NCBI GenBank assembly: GCA_038087015.1
Contig: JASBNA010000074.1
Location: forward strand, 124,001-188,000
Direction: 5' to 3'
DNA from: Cerrena zonata
Taxonomy: Eukaryota; Basidiomycota; Agaricomycetes; Polyporales; Cerrenaceae
DNA length: 64,000 nt
Part shown: positions 1 through 10,200 of the stretch, piece after piece
Layout: every line of letters begins with the position of its first letter
Position numbering within the stretch: the stretch's first letter is position 1
Position numbers and translations under genes: made by a program
The notes under the pieces: generated by a model
What the model was told of the DNA's origin: nothing
Databases searched by the model: none
What the model saw: the letters and a program-made list of their open reading frames with translations, nothing else

Positions 1-2254
1 TACTCTGCAATCTTTTCAGCTTATCAACTAATAAATACATTATTGATCCGGTTTTCGGGATTGTGGTCTCTTCAATATATTCATTTAAGGATACTTGTTG
101 GTACTCATTAACCCAGGTGAGTACTATTCCATATAATAAATTTAAACTTGAATTTCTAACAACAAAATGTTTCTGTTTATTATTAGCATTTGATAATAAT
201 ATTAATAATTTCTTATAAAAATTCTCCCGTTGATAATCAATCTTGATTTCTTCTTCTCCATTTATATCTTCATCTCCTAAATTATTCTTCCATAACTTAA
301 TTAAACTACTCCAATCTCTTTTAATATTAAACTCATCAACCAACCATCTTCTCTTTGGTTGTGGATTGCTTTTCCTTCTCACTATTGGCGATGATTGTAT
401 TGTCGGTTGACTAGGTGGTTTCCTTTTCTTTATTCGACTACTGAATTTCTTCTCTCCCGGTATACATCCTTCTGCTCCTGAATCTCCCATTAATATTCCA
501 ACTAATTCTTCAAGTGCTCTATTTGTATAATCATAACTGCATAAATATGCACTCCCAATACTCTTATTGTAAAAAAAATCGTATGGTGATGATGTTGCAA
601 CAATTACTAATGGTTTTACCAATTGACCAGAGTTGATACCTCCATTATTAAAACTTGACGGACTTGCTCCACATAATATCGACACATATTTAACTATCCC
701 AATCTGATACATATTTCTCAGGGCCTCCGATGTTAAAACGATAACTACTTTCGAGTTTTCAATTAATGTTTCATGTAATGCTGTTAATCCGTTGGCAGTG
801 TAGGTAGTATGGAGAACATTAAATGATTTATCTAAAACTGAAGGGTGTTCTGATAATAATCGCCCAAATTTTTGGAAAACTTCCTCACCAGTGAATAATG
901 AAGGTTTTGAGTCATTCGAACTTTCATTATCGCTATTTTTTTCAGACTCTTCACTTTCCTGGGTCTTCTCTTTCGTCTTCAGATCTGAGGTTGGATAAAT
1001 AGGATTTAATAATGGTGATAATATAAGTAAATTATCTTTATCATCTTTCTCTTTCTCTTTGGATTCTTTGAAGAATTTACTTATTGGTAATGTCCCTGTA
1101 TAATCACGTACAAGAGTTATTGATTTACGATAAGCTAGTTTCAGTAATTCCTGATGTTCTTTCCATAAATCGGGATATTTAATAGGGAAAACTTCAATCT
1201 TTTCCTTACCTTCATTTAATATCTCTGCCCAACTAGGTAACTGTTTTTGTATTTTTTCAATACGATTTAAACAAGTTACTATAATTTCTTCGTCTAAATT
1301 ACCATTTTCTAAAGCTATTTCCATTGATTTAACTGCTTCATTTTGTAACGCCAAGTTATGACATACCATAACTAAATCACAACCAGCATATATAGCCAAT
1401 ATTACACCTTGACCTAAACCGATTGAATGGTAAAGAGCGTCCATTTCTAAACATTCACTAATTACAAAACCTTCAAAACCAAGTTCGTGTCTTAAATATT
1501 GATTAATAAGTATTGGTGACAAACATGCATGGGTTTCATCTGGACTTATACTGGGTACCCCACATCCTGCTACACTTATTCCGTCAACCAAATCATCTTT
1601 AATTAATTCAGCAAATGGTACACTATTGAAACTCTTTATTTGCTCAAGAGAATCAGCCATCATTGGTAGCTCTAATAATGAATCAACACTTGCATTTCCA
1701 ATGCCAGGAAAATGTTTCCCTACTGTTAAAAGTCCCCCATCTTTTAAACCTTTTGCGCATGCTTTACCATATTTAGTGACTTCCTCTATGGTAGTACCAA
1801 AACTTCTAACACCAACAAGCTGATGAGATAGCTTCGTAATCACATCAAGAACTGGACCCAATATCACTGAAAACCCAATATGTTTCAATTCGATTGCGAT
1901 AGCTTTCAGAACTTTATAAACCAACTCAGCATCCCCAGTTGCAGCTAATGCCATTGCCCCAGGGAATTGAGTTAAATTAATTTCATCAAATAACGAATTC
2001 ATCATCCCACCTTCTTCGTCCACAGCAAAGATCAATGGATATTTATAATTAGCTTGAGTTCGAGCAATATGTTGCAAATCTTTTATGAGTTTAGATATTT
2101 GCTCAACTGAAACAGTATTCTTCTTCAGTAGTATCATAGTAGATACATGAAGCTCAGTTATTAAATGATAAGCTTGAGGAGTTACCGTCTTCCCTTCAAA
2201 CCCTCCACAGAGTAGCTGACCTACATAAAGTCGGTCTCCATCGTCAGCATTCAT
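1..2254 (-). CDS. GH3 beta-N-acetylglucosaminidase-like protein with C-terminal GNAT domain (partial)
   Basis: The frame is open from the ATG at 2252-2254 to the window edge, giving about 751 residues with no stop. The first 350 residues are a glycoside hydrolase family 3 barrel of the NagZ type: VDEEGG near residue 75, KHFPG near 180, and GFEGFVISECLEM near 265. A charged linker follows (about 410-440), then a second GH3-like alpha/beta domain. The last 80 residues (HFVVRNSSLNLLYG, then MYLLVDKLKR) look like the start of a GNAT acetyltransferase fold. GH3-GNAT fusions are, to my knowledge, a fungal family acting on GlcNAc-containing sugars. The usual DSH and SDD catalytic motifs read DSL and SEC here. 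There is no signal peptide, so it is probably intracellular. It is divergent from YEN1. The family call is firm; the activity is inferred. Confidence 0.85.
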   Translation of the reverse strand, partial: MNADDGDRLYVGQLLCGGFEGKTVTPQAYHLITELHVSTMILLKKNTVSVEQISKLIKDLQHIARTQANYKYPLIFAVDEEGGMMNSLFDEINLTQFPGAMALAATGDAELVYKVLKAIAIELKHIGFSVILGPVLDVITKLSHQLVGVRSFGTTIEEVTKYGKACAKGLKDGGLLTVGKHFPGIGNASVDSLLELPMMADSLEQIKSFNSVPFAELIKDDLVDGISVAGCGVPSISPDETHACLSPILINQYLRHELGFEGFVISECLEMDALYHSIGLGQGVILAIYAGCDLVMVCHNLALQNEAVKSMEIALENGNLDEEIIVTCLNRIEKIQKQLPSWAEILNEGKEKIEVFPIKYPDLWKEHQELLKLAYRKSITLVRDYTGTLPISKFFKESKEKEKDDKDNLLILSPLLNPIYPTSDLKTKEKTQESEESEKNSDNESSNDSKPSLFTGEEVFQKFGRLLSEHPSVLDKSFNVLHTTYTANGLTALHETLIENSKVVIVLTSEALRNMYQIGIVKYVSILCGASPSSFNNGGINSGQLVKPLVIVATSSPYDFFYNKSIGSAYLCSYDYTNRALEELVGILMGDSGAEGCIPGEKKFSSRIKKRKPPSQPTIQSSPIVRRKSNPQPKRRWLVDEFNIKRDWSSLIKLWKNNLGDEDINGEEEIKIDYQRENFYKKLLILLSNANNKQKHFVVRNSSLNLLYGIVLTWVNEYQQVSLNEYIEETTIPKTGSIMYLLVDKLKRLQS

Positions 2255-2969
2255 CTTTATTTCTTCTGTTTATTTCTTTTGTTTATGTCTTCGGTTTAGA
2301 TAATTTAATTAATTTTATTGCACCCTTTGAGAAGTAAGGGTACATTTATCCTGAACGAATGGTTCTATGTCTCGTCTTTTGGTTGTTTTCACTCAACCTC
2401 AAGAAACTCAAGCTACTTCAAAGCCTTTCCAATGTTTGGATAAACAACAAAGTTGGAAAATGCAGGTTTTCGATGCCTGACTACTCTTTTGAAAAATCTC
2501 GAAGAGGTTCCGTTCAAGTCATGTTACATTTTTTCTAAATTCCTCACTTTTTTCAAAAAAATTTCAAAATTCCCTATGTTTGGCCATTGATCGTAACAGA
2601 ATTTCTACATTGGCCGTATTCACTGATATAGAGGCTCTAGATACTTATGGTCGGACTATATCTACTTGTAATCGGGCCTCCCTATTGTAAAATGGTTCCG
2701 GTGTAGTGATGGTGAAGCTGTATTTGTGCCACAATTCCTCAGTAATTGATTCTAATTCCTCAGTCTTTGATCTCCATACTAGAACTTGATTCAGTTGCAA
2801 TTAAACTAGCTACTTGTTAATTGTCTGCCAGGTAAGCCCCATAGCATAACTACTTCGAACATGAATAGAGAAACAATTGGTTCCATTAACCGGACGCAAA
2901 TGAAAAAAAAAAAAAGTACAGAAAAAATTGTTACGCCAATAAAAATGAATATAAGGCAGAAACATAGTT
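2255..2969. promoter_or_regulatory. Divergent promoter region, GH3 protein / YEN1
   Basis: This 715 bp spacer separates two divergently transcribed genes and should carry both promoters. It is AT-rich with an A-run at 2903-2914. I see no RNA gene, no credible small ORF and no repeat array. Confidence 0.6.
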
Positions 2970-5498
2970 ATGGCCATTGAAGGATTATGGAACATTCTTA
3001 AAGATGCTTTCGGTGGAAGGGTTTCCATGCCAGTGCTTGTGTCTCAGTTTATTGAGGTCCATAAAAGAACTCCACGATTGGCAATTGATGCCTACGATAT
3101 GATATTCTCTAGTTCTCAATCTGGTGATATAGAGAGTTATGAATCATATAACCATATTTTAAGGAATTTTATGGCGAAATTAATGTACCTTACTTCGCTT
3201 AATGTGAGTTATATCGTTGTCTTTGACGGCTGTTTGAAACCCCAAAAATTAAGGAATAATCCAGCTGAGTCCTTCAACGGTCTAGAAGGAAGATTTTCAG
3301 AGCAATATCATAAGGAATGGGAAGAGTTTTCCAAGATGGATCGTAAGGATTACTCCGAGGGAAGTGATTTGATTGATCTTATAAAACTTAAGCTTCAATC
3401 CCACAAAATTGATTATATTCAATCCCCAGGAGAAGCAGAGGCAGAATGTTCTATTTTACAACGAACTGGTATTGTCGACTACGTAATATCTGATGATGGA
3501 GACTGTTTTGTATTTGGAACAACGAAATTACTCAGAAATTTCAGGAAATCAATCGATGATTATCTGGAAGCTACGGCAAAAGAGTATTACGTTACTCCAA
3601 TTACATTAGATGATATTAAAGCGAAGTTTGGACTTGATACCCATAGACTTGTTCTTATTGCTGCAATAGGAACTGGCGATTATTCAAAGGGTGTTGCTCA
3701 GGTTGGGAGTAAACGAGCTATGAAGATAGCTCAATGTGGAACTCCATTTGCAGAATATCATACGGGGTCTCCTTCGAAGATTGAATTGAAAGAAAGAAAA
3801 AGGCAAAATAAACATGATCAAGGTCCGCTACCGGATTTTACAAAACTATTTATCAAATGTTTTTATAAACAAACCGATGGTGGGAAAGTTTTCAATATAT
3901 GGAGCAATATCAGATCATTTGAAGAGCGAAGACTCGCTTTGATTAGTTTCAATAGTCTATTGAACTCATACATTAAGACAAGATCAAGAGAAATATTTGG
4001 CAGGAAGTTTGAAACCAAGGAGACATTGTTTATAATTGATTATTTTGCTATGGTTTACCTATTTCCTCTTGTTTCTCCCAGTCTTTACAAATTTTTACCC
4101 GGCTCACTAAGTTTTGGGGAATGTCTGGCAATATCAAATGATATACAAGTACCCTACGATAATACATTTTTACTTACACAAGAGAGTGTCCCAAGAATGA
4201 ATTCAGTTTACGAAGTACCCGAGCGTGATATTGGTATACTGGAATTACAATTCATGAATAGTTCGGACCCAGAAAGTAAGCTAAAAGTTATTTTCAACAA
4301 CTTCAATTCTTATTCAGATAACCACCTGCTAGACACAGACCAGCTCGGCTTACCAGACGCCTTTGAATATAATGTTAAAAACATCATTGTTAAGCTTCTC
4401 AGTAACCTTAAAGTTAGAACCGATCTAAAAGAATTAGTATCGATCACCCGTATGAAATCGGAAAATGGCATTCAGCTTTTAATGGTGAAATACCCAAAAT
4501 TCTTGAAAGAAAAAGTATACCCTAAATCTATCAAGGAAGGTATTTCTGAACCCCAAAGGTCCCCAGAATCAAAGGACCTGATGGAATATACTTGGCTACC
4601 ATTAAATTTGATTTATTCAGTAAATAAAGAAATTGTTGAAAAGTTCATTGATAACTCTTCAGCAGAAACTTCTCCTAGAAAGAATAATGTTCCTCGACAA
4701 AAACAGACATTGGATTCCTTTGGGAAATTTCCTGCTTCTCCAACAAAGAGATCAAATAAAAGTATATCAAGCTCAATTAACTTGTTTTCTAGCTCACCTC
4801 CGAAACTAAACATGCAGGCCTCTCCATCGAAAAGATCACTTTCCAACTCTCCTACTAGAAACAGAAAAAGAAACTCGTTAGCTTTGGATCCAAACCAGAA
4901 ACCAGTCACATCCTATTTCACTGATGCAAACCCATTTATTGATAAGCATGATCTAGAAAGAAACAATCCATTGTTCCTCTCCTTATCAGAGTCTGATACA
5001 GACGAAGATACCTATCAGGGCCAGAAGAGAAGTACCCTGAATCGAACAGTATTAAATAGACCACCACCTCTTTTGCAACACAACAGCTCCCTAGAGCCAC
5101 CTTCTCCATCCAAAAAATCACCATCGAAAAGGAGAACCACAGACCTTTTTAAAAGCTTTCATGGAAGCCCTTCTAAGAAAAGCCGAACACATCACTATCT
5201 GAGCTCCCCAGATCTCAAACTCTCAATGCAAAAATCAAGCCCAAAGTCCCATAAATCAAATACTTCGGCCAAAGATGAAATAATCGAAATATCAGATACA
5301 ACACTAGACAAATCTGATTTAGATACAACACTAGACAAATCTGATTTAGATACAAATAACGAACCTTCCATCCAAGAAATACTGCAAGACCATTATGTAG
5401 AATCAAAAGCAGAACCAACGGCTAAAGCTGACAATAAAGTTGGAACCGATATTCTTGATAAACTAATGGACATTTCAGAAACCTCTTTTTCAGACTAA
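2970..5498 (+). CDS. YEN1: Holliday junction resolvase Yen1 (XPG/Rad2 family, GEN1 orthologue)
   Basis: 842 aa. This is a structure-selective endonuclease that cuts four-way DNA junctions late in the cell cycle. The N-terminal XPG nuclease domain starts at residue 2 (AIEGLWNIL). Metal-binding acidic residues are visible: D40 in LAIDAYD, the VVFDG Asp near 85, GEAEAEC at 154-160 and SDDGDC at 174-179. The XPG-I and helix-hairpin-helix region follows to about 260. The C-terminal third is disordered and rich in SP and SPSK/SPTK sites, as expected for a Cdk1-controlled Yen1. It also holds a canonical PIP-box pattern (QKPVTSYF, 643-650) and a SUMO-interacting motif (IIEI, 771-774) followed by acidic residues. 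A 9-residue unit (DTTLDKSDL) is duplicated just after it. Rad27 and Exo1 are less likely because of the Yen1-like insertions and the long phospho-tail. Confidence 0.93.
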   Translation: MAIEGLWNILKDAFGGRVSMPVLVSQFIEVHKRTPRLAIDAYDMIFSSSQSGDIESYESYNHILRNFMAKLMYLTSLNVSYIVVFDGCLKPQKLRNNPAESFNGLEGRFSEQYHKEWEEFSKMDRKDYSEGSDLIDLIKLKLQSHKIDYIQSPGEAEAECSILQRTGIVDYVISDDGDCFVFGTTKLLRNFRKSIDDYLEATAKEYYVTPITLDDIKAKFGLDTHRLVLIAAIGTGDYSKGVAQVGSKRAMKIAQCGTPFAEYHTGSPSKIELKERKRQNKHDQGPLPDFTKLFIKCFYKQTDGGKVFNIWSNIRSFEERRLALISFNSLLNSYIKTRSREIFGRKFETKETLFIIDYFAMVYLFPLVSPSLYKFLPGSLSFGECLAISNDIQVPYDNTFLLTQESVPRMNSVYEVPERDIGILELQFMNSSDPESKLKVIFNNFNSYSDNHLLDTDQLGLPDAFEYNVKNIIVKLLSNLKVRTDLKELVSITRMKSENGIQLLMVKYPKFLKEKVYPKSIKEGISEPQRSPESKDLMEYTWLPLNLIYSVNKEIVEKFIDNSSAETSPRKNNVPRQKQTLDSFGKFPASPTKRSNKSISSSINLFSSSPPKLNMQASPSKRSLSNSPTRNRKRNSLALDPNQKPVTSYFTDANPFIDKHDLERNNPLFLSLSESDTDEDTYQGQKRSTLNRTVLNRPPPLLQHNSSLEPPSPSKKSPSKRRTTDLFKSFHGSPSKKSRTHHYLSSPDLKLSMQKSSPKSHKSNTSAKDEIIEISDTTLDKSDLDTTLDKSDLDTNNEPSIQEILQDHYVESKAEPTAKADNKVGTDILDKLMDISETSFSD

Positions 5499-5765
5499 TA
5501 ATATCTCACGACTAACGAACACTATTTATTCATAATTCTCTCTTTGACTCAACTGAATAATATAACCCCTTGTACTCAAATTTCAATAGAATAAACATTG
5601 GTTATACTTGCATTGGCTGTAAAATCTGTAAAAAATAGAACGATTTTTTTCCCCTGCACATCAGTTAATCGACTTGAATCTACAAACAAATCAAACAGAA
5701 AAAACAAGATCAACTTGCTGGTTTGCTAGTTTACTAAAGAAAGTGAAGTTATACCGTGAGTCAAA

Positions 5766-7091
5766 ATGGCTAAGCAAAACCAATGGACCGAGCCCAGTAA
5801 GAAGATTTTTGACGGGTCAGATATTGCTCGATTCCAAAGATCTCTTGCTAAAAAGAAGATCCACCATACTTTGGCAGCAGTGATTGAGAAAGTCAAAGGA
5901 TGTGAAGTTCCAAAAGACGTATTGTCTCTGAATATCGTGACAAAGGAGAAGGCTAATATTCCACCACCCACGAGAAAGATGGAGCCGCTGCTCAATTTAC
6001 CACCTCCTTCTCAAAATCAGGAAGAAAAGGCTGAAATCGAAAAGTTGAATGATCAGCCAGTCTTGGATAACTACCAAGGGATTTTGAAAATTCTACAAAC
6101 TCTCAACACTTACATCGATCAGAATCCGCCTTTAAAAGGTCCAAGGAGATTCGGAAACTTGGCTTGCAGAGATTGGCATGATAACTTAATTGAAAATATC
6201 GACAACTTGCTTATATCTAATTTGAAGATCGATTCTAAAATAAGAATTGACGGATTCTTGAGCGAGATAAAACACTACATTTTAAACTCATTCGGCTCTC
6301 AGTTAAGGCTCGACTATGGAACTGGTCATGAACTATCATTTTTAGCCTTTTTAGGTGGTTTATTTGAGTTGAAAATTCTTGATATTAAGAAACTTAGCGG
6401 TGCCGAATTGTTAACAATTTTTGGAAAATATTATGATTTATGTCGCAGATTAATTCTCCTTTATAGTTTAGAGCCGGCTGGATCTCATGGAGTGTGGGGT
6501 CTAGATGATCATTTCCATTTGATATATATCTTGGGTGCTGCTCAATTCAATGGCTCACAAAATATGATGATTCCTTCGGTTCTGCTGGTGTTATCAGAAC
6601 ATACTATTTCATCTTACAAATTATGTAACCTCTATGTTAATGCAATTGCATTTATTCATAAAATCAAACTGGGTCCTTTTAATGAACACTCTCCTATAAT
6701 TTTTGATATACATGCCACTGTTAGTTTATGGCCTAAAGTGTTGCAAGGGCTCTCCAAAATGTATGAAGTTGAAGTTTTGGGTAAGTTCCCCGTGGTTCAA
6801 CATTTTTGGTTCGGTGCCGTTTTATATCCTTGGAGAGATTTTGAAACTGATCAAGAATTACCTGTATTCCAAAAGGAAGAAAAGGAGAAAAATGAGGAAG
6901 AGTTTGGTTTCTTGAACAATAATCAAGGTATAAAAACGACTAGATCGAACTTGTCGATGACCGGGGCCCCATGGGCCTCACTGAATACCTCCAGACCTAA
7001 TCCTAAGGCACACACTTCAAGGCCAGTACCTAATACAAGATTTAACGCTCCCAGAGGTACTTCTAGACCAGGCGCCACTAATCGACCTTAA
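5766..7091 (+). CDS. RRD1: PP2A phosphatase activator / peptidyl-prolyl isomerase Rrd1 (PTPA)
   Basis: 441 aa. PTPA proteins activate PP2A-type phosphatases and have prolyl isomerase activity; in yeast Rrd1 works with Tap42-Sit4 in TOR signalling. Signature blocks are present in order: GPRRFGNLACRDWH near 125, RLDYGTGHELSFLAF near 180, LEPAGSHGVWGLDDHFHLIY near 238, and FPVVQHFWFGAVLYPW near 340. These match Rrd1 rather than Rrd2, which has FGKVEFRDF and LPIMQHFYF. The tail after 355 is low complexity, rich in R, T and P, and is variable in the family. The ATG at 5766 is the first in frame and lies 267 bp after YEN1. Two TGASTCA heptamers occur in that spacer, at 5545 and 5757. It is convergent with LTN1, 115 bp apart. 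Confidence 0.95.
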   Translation: MAKQNQWTEPSKKIFDGSDIARFQRSLAKKKIHHTLAAVIEKVKGCEVPKDVLSLNIVTKEKANIPPPTRKMEPLLNLPPPSQNQEEKAEIEKLNDQPVLDNYQGILKILQTLNTYIDQNPPLKGPRRFGNLACRDWHDNLIENIDNLLISNLKIDSKIRIDGFLSEIKHYILNSFGSQLRLDYGTGHELSFLAFLGGLFELKILDIKKLSGAELLTIFGKYYDLCRRLILLYSLEPAGSHGVWGLDDHFHLIYILGAAQFNGSQNMMIPSVLLVLSEHTISSYKLCNLYVNAIAFIHKIKLGPFNEHSPIIFDIHATVSLWPKVLQGLSKMYEVEVLGKFPVVQHFWFGAVLYPWRDFETDQELPVFQKEEKEKNEEEFGFLNNNQGIKTTRSNLSMTGAPWASLNTSRPNPKAHTSRPVPNTRFNAPRGTSRPGATNRP

Positions 7092-7206
7092 GCTTACGAT
7101 ATCTAACGAATTGAAATTAACGACTAATAGTTAATGAATGCATTAAAATTGAATGTATTTATATTTACATAAATTTTACTGTAGGATATTAATTGTTTCT
7201 TTGTGC

Positions 7207-10200
7207 TTAACTTCTTGAAACTCTAAAGTTGAAAGGAGAACGGCACAATGGACAACTACTTGCACCAGAGCTTTTGAACCATTTATAAAGACATGCTGCA
7301 TGAAACTTGTTCAGACAAGTTGGACAAGTCTTTGATGGTAATGAATGGTCTTGGTGAAGAATGGAATAGCAAATTGCGCAATCTTCAAATCCAGAAAAGT
7401 GTAAATCAACGTTTCTATTGAACAATTCAATCGCATCAATAATCGAACCGTTCGTCAAGGATATGATTTTCTGAGATGCTAATAACCATGCCTTCCACTG
7501 GTTTTCTTTCACACCCAAGCGTAAAGGTCCTTCAACGGTGACACTTGCCAAAGGATATGATGGTGGAATTTTGATTATCATCTCCATCGTCTGTTCGTCG
7601 ATAACATATATTGACTTGATTTCATTTGAAACAGTATTAACTTTAATTGTCATATTATCTTTGTTTCCAATTAATTTCTCTTTGGAATTAGAAATTTGTT
7701 CTAAGATTTTGCTAATAATCAAAGGTGAAGTGAAGTTAACCGAAAATTTCTCTATCTTTTGTTTCAAGGAGCGATCTCTTATAGAGTTAAACCATGACTG
7801 AACATATGAACCAAGATATTGGAAGGATAAATAGTATAAGTGGACAAGTAAGAATCTCATTTCGACTAAAGCATCCTCCCCTGGATATCCTTCAGAAACA
7901 GCATATTCTTGAATGAGGTTATCAGAGATTTCAATTTTGGCATTACTCTTAATTATCCTTGATTTGGTGAAAGATTTCAATGTTTGTGTATTTGAGATGT
8001 CAACTTCTCTGAATATTATGTCAAATAGTTTATCGATGACATTAAATTGTTTTAATTGATTTAAATATTCCGTTCTAATCGAATAAGTAACATCTTTAAA
8101 ATGAGAAAACACCAAGAGCCAACTAAACAAATACTTGAAGCCTTTCTCTGGGACATCGTCAACAAAAAAATCTTCTATATCGGCATCTTCTATTTGAAGG
8201 CTCTCACATAAAGGTTGAGGAAGAAGTGCTTTGACATTATCGTCTTCGTCAGACTCAGACTTGCCCAAGTTTGATTTTCTAAGTTGATATTCAACAACGA
8301 AATCTTGCTGACTTTCTAAAATCAACTTTTCTAAATAATGGGTACCTATCCTTTGTAAAGAGACGTACTTAGAGTTAAACAAAAGAGAGTAAAATTGGTC
8401 TTTTTTCTCTTTAATAGTTGATAAAGATATAGGCTCTTTGATAAGTAATCGATTCAAAAGTTCATTACTCAAAAGAACAGGCATATTGTTGAGCTTATGA
8501 TCAGCTGAAACCAATCCTTCATTAGTAGCCAATTCAAGGAGTTCTTCCACAATAGAGGACTTGGACTCCTTCCAAAGCGAGGAATCTTCAATTTTGTAGA
8601 ACGATTTATCCAAACTCATGTATAATTTGAAAGTTGCGTGCCTCAAGTCAATATGAGCATATTCAACTTGGGCAGTGCTTATATTATCTTGACATAGGTT
8701 GATAGCCAATTCCCAAAACTTATCTGGAAGCAATGATGAATCTAATTTAAGCAAGCCGGTAAATAATCTCGAAATTTGCGTTCTCATTACAATAAATGAT
8801 TCATCATAAGCAATATCGCTTTCCAACCATTTAGAAAGTTGATTAATAACCATGGCCAATCTGTGCTGAGGAATGAACTCATATTTTTCCCCGTCTTCAA
8901 GGTCGATATTCAAAAAATTGATACTTAAGGTAAGCCATTTTAATCCTTGGGTAAGAATATGTTCTTCGGATCTGACTCCTAACATTTCAGCAGCAACAAA
9001 GTTTCTTATCCTATCAAATTTTGTAGATTCAGTAGTAAATTTGGAAAAAGCAACGAGGACCGCAGCACATTTTAAAGGATATGAAACTAATTTATTCAAA
9101 TCGATATTGAGGGATTCAAAATTTGAAAGAGACATATTGTTCGAGAATTTGTCTAAAATTGACCTTAAAAGTCTGCAGTTATAAAAGTGTTCCTTTGTAA
9201 AACCATCCTTGACGTTAATTTGTTCAGCTAAATTAGATAATATACTAGATTGTAAACTAGACTGATCATTAAAAGCAGGTCCATTAACGAAGCCACTCAA
9301 GGTTGATGGTTCTATGCTGTCGAAGAAACTTAAAAATTTTTGATTTAATAAATGAGAAACAGATATAAGCTCATTTTCAGAGGATGTTTTTTGATCCAAA
9401 AAGTTTAAGTCGGTCAAATACTCACTAACGAGACCAGAAACAATGATGATGCTAGCTTTTTCATCGCTGAACTCTATAGATTCTTGGATGTCTAAAAAAG
9501 TACGAAGAAATTTACCAATTGGTAGGAGCGAACGATCGAGCCTTAATGTGGAATCTGCATCAGAAATTAAGTGAATATTCTGGTATAATGGATTTGCAAT
9601 GGATAACAAGTTAATATCAATACCTTCGATGGCACTTAAAAGGCAACATTTTATTTTTTCTAATGGGAAAATATGAAAGTTTCTGCTCAAATAAATAGCG
9701 GTATTCGTAAAATCTGCATCTGTTTCTGAATCATGAATATATTCAAAGAGCGATTCCACGAGAAGGTGTAAAGTACCCGGGGCTTGTGCCAATTCTGCAA
9801 ATTTTTGGTAATCTGGATCTTCAATCCTTGGCCAAATAGTAGAAAAGATAAGTCTAAGAGATGTCTGAGTTTGAATATCACTTTCGTCTATAGAGATTGA
9901 ACCTGAATCTCTCACAAAATGTCTTATAAAACCTGGAGCATTTCCAAGATCATTAGAAACACTTTGAACCAAATTTTTAAAAATAAGATTATTTTTGGTG
10001 AACTTATAAATGAGTTTAGATTCTTGATCAGTGAGTTGTGGTTTTTTGGACAAGTTCTGTGCATAAACGAAAATAGGATCATTGTCTTTGAAATTCAATT
10101 TCCCCTTTTCTTCTAACATGATAACAAAGTTTGCTAAATGATCTTTATTTTCAGAGGAGATCTTTGTGAAAAAGTCATCAATTAAAACTTCAGTATCCAA

